Part shown: one piece after another, positions 38,857 through 47,753 of the stretch
How the letters are laid out: each line of letters begins with the position of its first letter
Position numbering within the stretch: the first letter of the stretch is position 1
From: a virus
Length of the DNA stretch: 56,270 nt
Virus record (IMG/VR): IMGVR_UViG_3300009002_000352
Span: 1 to 56,270 of that record
Reading direction: 5' to 3' (one strand)
Program-made: the position numbers and the translations under genes
The notes under the pieces: generated by a model
Told to the model about the DNA's origin: nothing
The model's input: only the letters and a program-made list of their open reading frames with translations
The model's database searches: none

Positions 38857-39286
38857 TTTTATCATCACCATTAATTAGTTTTTGAAGATCCGCAGTGCTG
38901 CCGACATACAATGTGTTGTTGGTCACGCCAGCTGGGGTGTCTTTTGTTTCTTCTTCACGTAAAATTTTGACTTTCTTCTGTATATCGAGCAAGTCTTTAT
39001 TCGCCTCAACTAAGGTCTTCGTTAGCTGAGAGACCACCTCGAACGCCCGAGGATGCTCGCTCGCCTTTGCAAGCTCTAATAGGTTATCTAAGGCGAAGGA
39101 TCCTTTCTCTATAACATCATAGAGATTATCTCTTGCATAATGGTAGTCTTTGGAGATGTCATCTGGGAGAGACTTAGCCTTTTCTTCAAAGTTGGCTCTC
39201 CTTAATGAGTGGGTGGGCGCATCATCTACTAGCTCTGATTCTACGTCAAATATCTCATTCAAATTATCTGTAACATTATTTTTCAT
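38849..39286 (-). CDS. 16: Small terminase subunit gp16
   Basis: 145 residues (T4: 164). DDISKDYHYARDNLYDVIEKGSFALDNLLELAKASEHPRAFEVVSQLTKTLVEANKDLLDIQKK is the conserved gp16 core with coiled coil; it ends TNNTLYVGSTADLQKLINGDD. It forms rings that regulate gp17 cutting and packaging. Order gp15-gp16-(SNase)-gp17 as in T4 except for the inserted gene. Confidence 0.92.
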   Translation of the reverse strand: MKNNVTDNLNEIFDVESELVDDAPTHSLRRANFEEKAKSLPDDISKDYHYARDNLYDVIEKGSFALDNLLELAKASEHPRAFEVVSQLTKTLVEANKDLLDIQKKVKILREEETKDTPAGVTNNTLYVGSTADLQKLINGDDKNV

Positions 39287-39300
39287 ATCAATTATCTTTT

Positions 39301-40125
39301 TTAACTACTGAAAAAATCTTCTTTATCAAACGCAAACCCAAAGTTGTTGTCTGAAGTTATTGTAGATGTCGCCACACTAGCAGAGGAGTTTGCTGTCGCA
39401 GTGCCGTCAGGCAGTAATCCAGGAGTCAATGTCGTTCTGCTCTGAGGATCTACAGCTGGGTTTGGAACAAACGTTTCAGAGGGTATTCCAATGTCAACGA
39501 TTGATCTCTTAATAACACCCTTAGTGCTTACTGGACCGAAAATATAACCCTTGACTGTGAAGTTAAAAGAGTATATAATAGCTCTGCGTGTTTGATAATC
39601 TGCTTCATATGAGTCTTCTATTGACATGCCTTGTAGTACAGTTGGTATGTCATAATAGTGTCCTGTCTCTGGAACCAACTTAACACTATGTGTGAACTCA
39701 GGTCTGAAATAAGGAAGTATCTGCTCAACTACTTGTACAGCATCTTCGTTATTCGCAAACATCCCATATAACGTTATATTTATATCATACGGAACAGGTG
39801 TGAATTGTGATGACATCGCCTGATTGTTTGTTCCAACACTAGTGTTTCTCTGTAGCTTATTCAGCCCACGATTAGCACTGTATGACATATCAGTTATCTC
39901 AAACGAAAGTCTAGGAAGTTGTGTTGCCACTTTCCTGTCTAAGTTTGGATCTTGATTCAGCCTTGCTAGAAACTTTTCTTTTGGACCATATGCAATAGGA
40001 ACGCGAATTGCTTGTGTAGCATTTCCATCGTTATCTTTACGCACAATATCAATATCATTAAACATTCTTCCGAACATAATGATGTATTTTCGTAGTGCGC
40101 CGTGATCGTAGTGTGATCCGAACAT
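39301..40125 (-). CDS. 15: Tail sheath stabilizer and completion protein gp15
   Basis: 274 residues (T4: 272). The start MFGSHYDHGALRKYIIMFGRMFNDIDIVRKD and IRVPIAYGPKEKFLARLNQDPNL, followed by ATQLPRLSFEITDMSYSANRGLNKLQRN, match gp15. It caps the completed tail so that the head can join. One-base overlap with gp14. The frame contains one TATAAATA sequence (39777-39784), probably by chance. Confidence 0.92.
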   Translation of the reverse strand: MFGSHYDHGALRKYIIMFGRMFNDIDIVRKDNDGNATQAIRVPIAYGPKEKFLARLNQDPNLDRKVATQLPRLSFEITDMSYSANRGLNKLQRNTSVGTNNQAMSSQFTPVPYDINITLYGMFANNEDAVQVVEQILPYFRPEFTHSVKLVPETGHYYDIPTVLQGMSIEDSYEADYQTRRAIIYSFNFTVKGYIFGPVSTKGVIKRSIVDIGIPSETFVPNPAVDPQSRTTLTPGLLPDGTATANSSASVATSTITSDNNFGFAFDKEDFFSS

Positions 40126-40883
40126 TACCAGCTACCTCCTTCACTAAATGGATTCATTTCGCTGAAGTCAAGGAAGTCGTCAGATTCTGTGTTGAAGAGA
40201 TCATTGGTGGCAGCTTTGTCAGTATTCTCGATAGCATAACTCTCATCGACAATACTCTCACCAGACTCAAGAACAAGATTGTCTCCGTCCTCAGCAAGTA
40301 TCTGGGTATCCATCATATCACCAGAGTATGCGTCTTCAATACCGTCAATCGCAGGAATGCCAGTGTTAAGTCTCTCGTGGCTGTATTCGAAGAGTTCACA
40401 ACGCAAGTCGTATGTTTGCAGAGAACCCATCTGATAGAATACAGACTCATGCTCAACAAACTTCACTTCAAATATCTTATTATTCAGAGGGAAGTATATT
40501 AGATCTCCTTCTGATGGTCTGCCGATAGTGTTTGTTGTATTCTCAAGCGGTATCTCTTCATCGAAACGTTTGCGCGCAACAGTAAGAACCATCTCATCGC
40601 GGATCTCGATATTGAACTTTGAGAGGAAATCACCCTCGCCTTCAAACCCATCAACAGACTTGATATACATCTCAACAATATGTGCGTTGGTCACATCACT
40701 GCCATTTACTGTATTAAATTTAGACAGTATGTCTTCGCCAAATAACTTATCTTCGGCAATAAGTTTTCTTGGCATGTAGTAACAGTCAATTCCATAGATC
40801 TTTATTGATTCAATGATCAAATTCTCTATTAGATTTTGTTCGCCACTAAAATCTTGATTGTTGAAATATAAGTTTGTCGCCAT
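40125..40883 (-). CDS. 14: Neck protein gp14
   Basis: 252 residues (T4: 256). Conserved segments: NLIENLIIESIKIYGIDCYYMPRKLIAEDKLFGEDILSKF, the FLSKFNIEIRDEMVLTVARKRF region and GDLIYFPLNNKIFEVKFVEHESVFYQMG. It forms part of the head-tail connector with gp13. The C-terminal part is acidic. Confidence 0.93.
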   Translation of the reverse strand: MATNLYFNNQDFSGEQNLIENLIIESIKIYGIDCYYMPRKLIAEDKLFGEDILSKFNTVNGSDVTNAHIVEMYIKSVDGFEGEGDFLSKFNIEIRDEMVLTVARKRFDEEIPLENTTNTIGRPSEGDLIYFPLNNKIFEVKFVEHESVFYQMGSLQTYDLRCELFEYSHERLNTGIPAIDGIEDAYSGDMMDTQILAEDGDNLVLESGESIVDESYAIENTDKAATNDLFNTESDDFLDFSEMNPFSEGGSW

Positions 40884-40887
40884 AATG

Positions 40888-41628
40888 TTAGCCTATCATG
40901 TCCATTGCTGGCATTGAGAATTTCTTCTGAACTTCTTCTTCTAACTTAATTATTTCTTCGTTAGCTTCTTGCCAGATAGTCTGACCGTTGAATGTTATTC
41001 CTCCTGGAAGTTGCATTCCTTCAAACTTCTTCATATTCTCGCCCCACTGTCGCTTAATTAAAGCTGTAGCGTATTGACGCAACCACCAATCACCCCAAAC
41101 AGAAGTGTATGTGTCTGGATCCAATATTTTGTAGCACTCGATGATTATATACTCACCGACCGACACTTGTTTCCAGTCCATATCAATCTGCAGTCTATCA
41201 GTATGTCTACTGAACCTGATTGGCTTTTTGCCCACAAATAGTTCTTCAAGCAGAGCAATCCTTTCCATTGAAGAAACATAGTTTTGGACTTTGGCGTGAG
41301 ACCAATCATAAACGTCATTCAACGTCATCTGATATCTCATATTGAATATGTTGTTGGTGTTCAGACCAGTACCGATAGGGAATATGTTGATAACACCCAT
41401 GATGGTCTGAGGGATAGCAAGATATTCGTTAGATATATCATCTGCTGTCAATTGGTGTTTGAGGAATGTTCTCTCTGTGCCGTCATAATGATAGTCTTGA
41501 TAGAATACAAGAGCGTCATCAACGCGATCATCCAGCTGCATTTCATCAACGTTGATCTCTACGACAGGTGCGCCAAGTCTGCGCAAGCAATATTTTTTGA
41601 ATTCTGTTCTTGTTGTCGGTGTCGCCAT
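40888..41628 (-). CDS. 13: Neck protein gp13
   Basis: 246 residues, shorter than T4 gp13 (309) but normal for marine T4-like phages. TRTEFKKYCLRRLGAPVVEINVDEMQLDDRVDDALVFYQDYHYDGTE and KPIRFSRHTDRLQIDMDWKQVSVGEYIIIECYKILDPDTYTSVWGDWWLRQYATALIKRQWGENMKKFEGMQLPGGITFNG identify it. It connects portal and tail. First gene after the late promoter at 41663. Confidence 0.94.
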   Translation of the reverse strand: MATPTTRTEFKKYCLRRLGAPVVEINVDEMQLDDRVDDALVFYQDYHYDGTERTFLKHQLTADDISNEYLAIPQTIMGVINIFPIGTGLNTNNIFNMRYQMTLNDVYDWSHAKVQNYVSSMERIALLEELFVGKKPIRFSRHTDRLQIDMDWKQVSVGEYIIIECYKILDPDTYTSVWGDWWLRQYATALIKRQWGENMKKFEGMQLPGGITFNGQTIWQEANEEIIKLEEEVQKKFSMPAMDMIG

Positions 41629-41662
41629 GTTTAATAGTCTCGAAGTCTAGAATAATCAAGAC

Positions 41663-41670
41663 TATTTATA
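41663..41670 (-). promoter_or_regulatory. Late promoter (TATAAATA) for the gp13-gp17 unit
   Basis: The minus strand reads TATAAATAGTC, 35 bases before gp13. No further clear late promoter is seen between gp13 and gp18, so gp13-16, the SNase gene and gp17 probably share this one. Confidence 0.8.
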
Positions 41671-41680
41671 AGAAACGGAA

Positions 41681-42022
41681 CTACTCTGGACTGCGGTCTT
41701 CTACTTCTACAAAATTGCCATCTTCGTCTATAATATATGGTGTAGGAGCCACAACTGCATTTTCTATAATATAGTCTCTGTAACTGTCTCTAAATTGTTC
41801 TGTCCAATTTTCAGCTCGGTGTGCAGAAACTGCATCATACACGACCTGCAAGCCCTGACACCGCTCAAGGTTCCACTCGATTAAGTCATCAGTCAATGGT
41901 GCGAATATAGCTTCTTCTACAGAGGAAAAGCAATCATATTCCGTTTCGAATGTGATACTCAGTTGCTTGAATTGATCGTCGAGAACTTCAGAAGATGTGA
42001 TGGTGCACGATATCGGTATCAT
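41681..42022 (-). CDS. Hypothetical virion-region protein
   Basis: 113 residues, acidic. Beta-rich start (MIPISCTITSSEVLDDQFKQLSITFETEYDC), helical middle (DDLIEWNLERCQGLQVVYDAVSAHRAENW) and a tail ending VEVEDRSPE. Four-base overlap with the large gene upstream suggests joint function, perhaps as a small partner or chaperone of a fibre. Not recognised. Confidence 0.6.
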   Translation of the reverse strand: MIPISCTITSSEVLDDQFKQLSITFETEYDCFSSVEEAIFAPLTDDLIEWNLERCQGLQVVYDAVSAHRAENWTEQFRDSYRDYIIENAVVAPTPYIIDEDGNFVEVEDRSPE

Positions 42023-43962
42023 GGCTCTATATACCTCATTACTGAAATTTGGTTGTCTGTAGAAATTGGAGGATATACTTGTGTCTGTCCATAACCCCCG
42101 AAGTTTGTGTTTGGCGGCTTTTGGTCACGATATGCATATGTCGTGTAAGTGCCAGCAGCTGTGCCCCACAGTTTGGGATTAGATTTGTCATGTATAGACT
42201 GTATACTCATTTGACACCCACCACTGTACTGTAGATATTGATTAGTGCCAGAAAAATGGTGCGCCTTTACGTTGGGAGTTGTCCTATTGGAGATCAATCT
42301 TGCGAGACCAGAAGGTGTACTCCTGCCTTCTCGCCATGCCTGCGATGGACCAAAGGCATGATCAGATGCTGTCATATGCATTACAATATCACCATATTTG
42401 CATGGATATGAAAGAGCATCCCTATAACCATAAGACTCTTCTGAATAGGTGGTAGGTCTGGTTCCGTTTCTTAGATAGTGTCCACCCGACCCAGTCAAGT
42501 CTGCAGGTTCCCATTTTCCTGGAAGAACCAAAAGGCTAGATGAATTCCACCAATTGGTATTCATAACCTTATGCCTAGCCTCAACGAGAGCAAGATCAGA
42601 ATATGGGATGTCTAAGTGGACATAACTAAACTCGCTGTGCCCCATCTCGTCCATATTAAGACTGCTATTGTCATCTTGTCTTTCGGGGTTCTGAGCCGAT
42701 AAACCATAACTTCTATCCGCATACCACCCTTGCATAGAGATTAGTTTTGTTGCTTCATCGCTGCCACCTAGAGTGAAGTCTGTAAGTTCATCAAGATAGT
42801 TACCAGATGAAAGTCTGGCAAGCTCGAGATTATAATTACTGGCGGTGGTGAATTCATTGATTCTTAATTTAGTCAGAACATTTGAATCGGTAGCACTCTC
42901 GTTAGTTGGACGCAATCTAGCGTGATGGAATACAAGAGTGGTGTGTTTAGTATTTCTTGTCTTTTCGTGGTGGTGTCGATATCCCGAAGAACCTAGAGTA
43001 GATGGGCTTGATATACCCTTTCGAATTCCAAAGTTATAAGATGCGGTTGGGATTCTGTTCACTACATTCACTAAATTATGACCCTGGAAATCAAAGTCAT
43101 CATTTGTTGCACCAGCAACAGTGAAGATACCACCATATGGATCTGCAACAAAGTCATTCCTAGCACGTTCTTGGCTGGTGAAATTATTCGCTGCGAGATA
43201 ACCCATCAATGACGGGATCTCCCATTGTTTGAGATTCTTCCCTTTATTTCTGAAGTCTGAGAACTTTATCGTGTTTCCATATGTAGGTATTTCGTGCGTT
43301 GACTCTATCGCAAAGAACACATTGTTCGCTTCACCGCGAGGGACATCCATTTTTTGCATAAAATTTTCGGACGTATTCTTGACTACACCACCATCGATAA
43401 CCATTCCTGGAGCTATATCTTGATAAGTTGCATTTTTCTCCTTCAAGAAATAATTTGCATCAACCACACCATTAGCATGGTTTGTTATATCATACAACCC
43501 GCCGCTTGTGTAGTGAGAAACCTCGGTAGTGTCTGCTAATCCTCTAGAAAACGCGCCTCTAAAATCGCCATAAAAACCATTTTCAGGTAGGGAACTACCA
43601 GCAGCATGCGTAGTCTTACCAACGCTCAAGCCATTTTGATGGTCGCGCAGAATAGTCGCGTATTTTCTTCCTTCTGGTTTAGACGCATCGTACCTGAGAA
43701 TGAACCGCAATTCACTATAAGTATTAGTATCATATTTGTCTGACGCAAAACTTGCATCAGACGTCAATCCTCTATAAAAGCCGCTCAGATATGCTTGGGA
43801 ATGAGTTTGGTTGGTGTGTTGGGTGTAATTATTAGCGAAGCCGAACTCATCTAAAAGACCATTATGGTATTCAAACGAATTATCTGAGTTGGTGTTGGCC
43901 ACAGTAACCGTTTTCTTAAATCGGATACTCTTGTGACTTGATGATGATGGAAATATCGGCAT
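42019..43962 (-). CDS. Large structural protein of unknown function, fibre region
   Basis: 647 residues, rich in Asn, Ser, Thr, Gly, Tyr and His. This is a composition typical of secreted or virion beta-structured proteins, with no cysteine-poor catalytic core or membrane segment. It starts MPIFPSSSSHKSIRFKKTVTV. No repeat or enzymatic motif was recognised. It lies in the fibre/neck operon between tail-fibre and gp13 genes, so it is probably a whisker, fibre or adhesin component; that rests on location and composition. Confidence 0.6.
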   Translation of the reverse strand: MPIFPSSSSHKSIRFKKTVTVANTNSDNSFEYHNGLLDEFGFANNYTQHTNQTHSQAYLSGFYRGLTSDASFASDKYDTNTYSELRFILRYDASKPEGRKYATILRDHQNGLSVGKTTHAAGSSLPENGFYGDFRGAFSRGLADTTEVSHYTSGGLYDITNHANGVVDANYFLKEKNATYQDIAPGMVIDGGVVKNTSENFMQKMDVPRGEANNVFFAIESTHEIPTYGNTIKFSDFRNKGKNLKQWEIPSLMGYLAANNFTSQERARNDFVADPYGGIFTVAGATNDDFDFQGHNLVNVVNRIPTASYNFGIRKGISSPSTLGSSGYRHHHEKTRNTKHTTLVFHHARLRPTNESATDSNVLTKLRINEFTTASNYNLELARLSSGNYLDELTDFTLGGSDEATKLISMQGWYADRSYGLSAQNPERQDDNSSLNMDEMGHSEFSYVHLDIPYSDLALVEARHKVMNTNWWNSSSLLVLPGKWEPADLTGSGGHYLRNGTRPTTYSEESYGYRDALSYPCKYGDIVMHMTASDHAFGPSQAWREGRSTPSGLARLISNRTTPNVKAHHFSGTNQYLQYSGGCQMSIQSIHDKSNPKLWGTAAGTYTTYAYRDQKPPNTNFGGYGQTQVYPPISTDNQISVMRYIEP

Positions 43963-43977
43963 TATTATTTTCCTATC

Positions 43978-44310
43978 TTATTCTTCTTGCAGCCAAGGCA
44001 AATCTCTAGCTACTGGTGCGCTTTGCTTCATTTCAATGATACCATCGACCATAGCCTTGATTCTATTAGCGTCTTCTTCAGATATATTCTGTTCTATCCA
44101 CCCAACCACAGTAGCTGCTTCTAAAGAATCAAAGGCTATGGTTGTTTCTGTGATAGATGGGTCGATCTCAGTATTGTAGGCGACATGCGCTACTGTACCG
44201 TCATCAGCAGTAGCTACATATCTCCAGTTTATGTTACAGACCAAACCCGCTGTATCATCAACAGTTTTAGTGTCAAGATAAGTAATGTCGTAATAGTATT
44301 CGGTTGCCAT
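43978..44310 (-). CDS. Hypothetical tail-fibre-region protein
   Basis: 110 residues, acidic. Beta-rich N-terminal half (YYYDITYLDTKTVDD, LVCNINWRYVATADDG) followed by a helix with FDSLEAATVVGWIEQNISEEDANRIKAMVDGII. A protein of this layout occurs near tail-fibre genes of other phages as a small domain of unknown function, from memory. A late promoter lies 39 bases upstream. Confidence 0.6.
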   Translation of the reverse strand: MATEYYYDITYLDTKTVDDTAGLVCNINWRYVATADDGTVAHVAYNTEIDPSITETTIAFDSLEAATVVGWIEQNISEEDANRIKAMVDGIIEMKQSAPVARDLPWLQEE

Positions 44311-44348
44311 GTAATTTCCTGCGATTAATTATATTCTAAGTTATGAAC

Positions 44349-44356
44349 TATTTATA
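44349..44356 (-). promoter_or_regulatory. Late promoter (TATAAATA) in the fibre region
   Basis: The minus strand reads TATAAATAGTT, in the short gap after the GT2-like gene and 39 bases before the 110-residue gene. Confidence 0.75.
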
Positions 44357-44369
44357 AGGAATACACTTC

Positions 44370-45497
44370 CTATATTTTGATTTTTTGCTTTTTCATCTTT
44401 GTTGCTGGTATAGACCCGCTTTGTATGCACTTCTCCATTAAAGATTCCTGAGTAGAGTTTGATGGGTGTTTCACAAACATTCTATCACCAGCATCATTGT
44501 ATGCGACCCAAACATATTCACCAACCACCCCATATACTTCTGCTGAATATTCTACTGGATAATCGACTTCTAATTCTGGAAGATAAAATGACTTAGCGAG
44601 TACACCCTCCCTTTCCATATCACTAACCTTTGCATTGTATGCGTACATCCAATTGAAATTATTAGAACCAAACCCAGAAACATTACAAACAACTCCTGGA
44701 ATACTATTATCATATATGTATGTTGGTGTCAATTCATCTGTACATACCATGTCAAGCCTGCCGTGATATGCTTCATTCTTGAGTGTTAGGTATTGAATTG
44801 TATCTTCCCCTATAAGAATATCCTCAATGAATGGAACCTTTGCAGCCTTTCTTGAGTACCACGTCACCCTGCAATGTGCTTCAGTCTTCTCCGAATACAG
44901 TGCTTGCTTTCTATAGTATTTCTTTTGCTCAACTATCTCTCTATATGAAACTGATTTACTGGGCAACACTGAGTCTAGATGATCTGTGTTTTGTATGAGA
45001 TGGTCAGACGGTCTGGTGAATGGGAATTGAGGTTTGACATACAGGTCTTCTTCTGTTAGTGAATCAACGCCACCTTCCTCAACTTTCCTGCGAATCAAAT
45101 CGTGTTTTTTAGCGTCAACAACCAAAGCAACTTGATTGTATAAACAAATACAATCTGGGGGTGATTCTGTATTGGATATATGTTTGTACATCCATACGCC
45201 ATGCGGTGTTAAGTAGTCGTCGCCGTCAATCAAAACAAAGTGATCGTCATCCTTACTGAGGAATATGTCTAGAACACTATTCTTTCCCTTTCCAGCAGAT
45301 CCATTAGACTCTGTTATGTAGTATTCTATGCCCTCAGCCTCACACCACTCCGATGCACTTTCGACATAGGTTTTATTTAGACTGTTTATGACTACAACAA
45401 GATCTTCCTTTTCGATCCCACTAGCGTTGGGATCAACGTGTCTTTTGAGTCTATCTAATCTCCTAGTTGTGAGGACATAAAATTTAAACTTAGCCAT
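44370..45497 (-). CDS. GT2-like glycosyltransferase (GT-A fold, DGDD motif)
   Basis: 375 residues. The N-terminal domain has FKFYVLTTRRLDRLKRHVD, ESNGSAGKGKNSVLDIFLS and VLIDGDDYLTPHGVW, the last holding the DxD-type metal and nucleotide-sugar site of GT-A enzymes. The C-terminal 170 residues are not assigned. One-base overlap with the GT25/lysyl-hydroxylase-like gene upstream shows joint translation. In the fibre operon its most likely acceptor is a virion protein, for example the sugar placed on the collagen-like fibre. Confidence 0.75.
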   Translation of the reverse strand: MAKFKFYVLTTRRLDRLKRHVDPNASGIEKEDLVVVINSLNKTYVESASEWCEAEGIEYYITESNGSAGKGKNSVLDIFLSKDDDHFVLIDGDDYLTPHGVWMYKHISNTESPPDCICLYNQVALVVDAKKHDLIRRKVEEGGVDSLTEEDLYVKPQFPFTRPSDHLIQNTDHLDSVLPSKSVSYREIVEQKKYYRKQALYSEKTEAHCRVTWYSRKAAKVPFIEDILIGEDTIQYLTLKNEAYHGRLDMVCTDELTPTYIYDNSIPGVVCNVSGFGSNNFNWMYAYNAKVSDMEREGVLAKSFYLPELEVDYPVEYSAEVYGVVGEYVWVAYNDAGDRMFVKHPSNSTQESLMEKCIQSGSIPATKMKKQKIKI

Positions 45498-47368
45498 TAA
45501 TTCGTGTCACCTTGGTATCTTGATGTCCACATAGTTAAGCTGTACTTGACACCTTTTTGGAGTTCCATACACTCATGTCCGTGTGTCACCATTCCAGGAA
45601 ATAGTATGCAGCGACCGACAGCAATATCTTTATTCGATATATTTTGTCTGTGGAACAATAGATCAGCGCCTTCATAGTCGTCATTCAATTTTACTGACCC
45701 TGTAACCAAACTTGCGTCTGTGTGGTGGCTCAAGCTAGTCTGTGTGTCCATAGCATACCGCATAACAAAGGCATCACGCAAGCCATACATCTGCATCGGA
45801 TGCCAATATTGTTCAATAATCGGATAGAGATTTTTCTCCCAATGCCTTTCTAGTGTTTGGAACATACCAAGTTCTTTCATGCGTATTTCTTGTGCTGGAA
45901 ATTTGTCTCCAGGAAGTGGTTCCCATGCGCCATTTCTATCAGCGACATCAATTAAATCTTCACACTGCGTTTGTGTCATAAAGTCACAAACCAGCATATC
46001 CGTGTCTATAATGTCAACATGCTTGAATGCAGGCAAGTATAGCATTGGAGTGACTTGCTTCACCGATCGCACCATACCATCAAAATGTGTCTTAGCCTCG
46101 TTTCCTCCATTACCATGATAGATACATGAATATGCGTTGGTTATAGGATTGAAGACTTTCTTCTGATCATACTCGAAATATGTATCTGTGTCATGTGTCT
46201 GGAAGATATAACACTCATTATCAAGAGCAATGTCATATTTGCCAGACAGAAACGCTTTTTGATAGAAGAGCTGATCATCTTCATACTCAGCAATCTCGCT
46301 ATCTGCGACAATACGCTTCAATTCGTCAACGCGACCGATGAACGTTCCGCTGTTCAAGTATTTGTATTTCGTGTCGCACTGCGGAAACTTATCCGCAAGG
46401 CTCTTATCTGGCCAAATGTATTGTTCTGCTGAGAATACAACTTTCTTCTTGAACCCAAGGTATCGTCTTGTTATTTCTTGGATGTCTGCATTGTAAATAA
46501 CATCATATGCGTCTGTGAACAAAACAACATCACTATCAGGCAGTGTGTTGAGATACTCGCGAAATATAGTCACCTTGTGCCCACCACCTGCTCCTGACAT
46601 GTCAGTGCCTTTCCACTCAACATTGGTTCCTAGATTTTTAGGGTATACGCTATGCAACGCTGCGCTATCATTTAGCGGGATACACTTCTTACGATCAGTC
46701 CCTATTGTGACGGGATGGGTTTTAAAATCAACGAACCAGCCGCTGTCTTCTTCCTCCTCAATATCGGTATGTAATACCGTTCTACATTCTTGCTTCACAA
46801 CATCTGTTTTCAGCGCCACAGCATTCAGATCCACTAATCTGGAGCAGAGATAATCGTCTGTTGGTATGATGTTGTGCATGAATTTAGCGTCAGAAAGAAC
46901 CTTTGCTGTTTCTGGAGTGATCACATACGCATGAGCATTATATGGATGATTCGGGACAACCAACTTACTGTCAATAGATTTTGCTAGATCAGGAGTTTGT
47001 TCGATGTGTCCTAAGAATATGATACCGTAACTATTCGTCAGGTCTTCTACATATTCTTCATCATATCCATCAAGAAAGACTGCATCATCTTCTAATACTA
47101 GAACAGGCTCGCCTAGTTTGATGCAGGACAACCACGCTTCTCTGTGCGATAAGAAACAGCCAACCTCACCGTGGTTTATTGTTCTGTTGAAGAATGGATC
47201 CCGCCAACCAGACTTGGTCGACATATTGAATTGTTTGAGTGATTGATGAGTGAGTTCCTTTCCGTCTATAGCTTGAATCCACGAGACATCACCTATATGA
47301 CTATTCTTATCTAGAAAGTTTATTTTGCGGTCTGCTCTCCGATCAAGATTGATCACCAACTTCTTCAT
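45497..47368 (-). CDS. Three-domain collagen-type lysine hydroxylase/glycosyltransferase
   Basis: 623 residues with three domains. 1-205: GT25 glycosyltransferase, with VINLDRRADR, GEVGCFLSHREAW (68-79) and VLEDDAVF (91-98); this family includes collagen galactosyltransferases. 215-430: procollagen lysyl-hydroxylase (PLOD)-type glucosyltransferase, with VVLFTDAYDVIY (281-292), VVFSAEQYIWPD, YLNSGTFIGR (337-346) and DDQLFYQ. 440-623: 2-oxoglutarate/Fe(II) lysyl-hydroxylase-like domain, with H549-x-D551, distal His at 596 or 598 (FPGMVTHGHE) and Lys608 in GVKYSLTMW, where an Arg is usual. Mimivirus L230 and human LH3 combine hydroxylase and glycosyltransferase; here a GT25 domain is added. The same operon encodes a fibre with X-Lys-Gly collagen repeats, the sequence lysyl hydroxylases recognise. 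Confidence 0.85.
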   Translation of the reverse strand: MKKLVINLDRRADRKINFLDKNSHIGDVSWIQAIDGKELTHQSLKQFNMSTKSGWRDPFFNRTINHGEVGCFLSHREAWLSCIKLGEPVLVLEDDAVFLDGYDEEYVEDLTNSYGIIFLGHIEQTPDLAKSIDSKLVVPNHPYNAHAYVITPETAKVLSDAKFMHNIIPTDDYLCSRLVDLNAVALKTDVVKQECRTVLHTDIEEEEDSGWFVDFKTHPVTIGTDRKKCIPLNDSAALHSVYPKNLGTNVEWKGTDMSGAGGGHKVTIFREYLNTLPDSDVVLFTDAYDVIYNADIQEITRRYLGFKKKVVFSAEQYIWPDKSLADKFPQCDTKYKYLNSGTFIGRVDELKRIVADSEIAEYEDDQLFYQKAFLSGKYDIALDNECYIFQTHDTDTYFEYDQKKVFNPITNAYSCIYHGNGGNEAKTHFDGMVRSVKQVTPMLYLPAFKHVDIIDTDMLVCDFMTQTQCEDLIDVADRNGAWEPLPGDKFPAQEIRMKELGMFQTLERHWEKNLYPIIEQYWHPMQMYGLRDAFVMRYAMDTQTSLSHHTDASLVTGSVKLNDDYEGADLLFHRQNISNKDIAVGRCILFPGMVTHGHECMELQKGVKYSLTMWTSRYQGDTN

Positions 47369-47434
47369 TCTCTACCCCATAATAATTGTATGTATCAGTT
47401 TTGTATTATATTTAGGAGCGGTCGTAGAATTACA

Positions 47435-47740
47435 TTACCTGATGAATGTGTGCAGACTATTCAAAGCTGTCAACAATTCCCCTGCTTCAAATTTATTATC
47501 ATCAATTGGTGTGTTATCTCTGTGTGCTATAGATATTTTTGGATACTCTGTAAACTCGGGGAAGAGTGTTTGCGATTCACTTTCAGTGAAATCTGCGCCC
47601 AAATTAAGAACAGTAACATCAAACTTGTACAACGACCAAGGATATTTTCTATCAACAAGCCAATTGTCTATAGTTGCGGACGCAGAATCAACACCAGTTG
47701 AGTTGGCATCGCTATATATTTTTATCTTTATTTCACTCAT
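47435..47740 (-). CDS. Hypothetical small virion-region protein
   Basis: 101 residues. It starts MSEIKIKIYSDANSTGVDSASATIDNWLVDRKYPW and contains a beta/alpha mix (KFDVTVLNLGADF, KISIAHRDNTPIDDN). No family recognised. It lies between a tail protein gene and the three-domain hydroxylase, with gaps of about 13 and 66 bases. Presumed structural or accessory by location. Confidence 0.55.
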   Translation of the reverse strand: MSEIKIKIYSDANSTGVDSASATIDNWLVDRKYPWSLYKFDVTVLNLGADFTESESQTLFPEFTEYPKISIAHRDNTPIDDNKFEAGELLTALNSLHTFIR

Positions 47741-47753
47741 TATGTTCTCTGAA

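Noticed and set aside
39777-39784. TATAAATA inside gp15
   Set aside because: In the middle of a coding region with no gene start near it on the downstream side; probably chance in AT-rich sequence.
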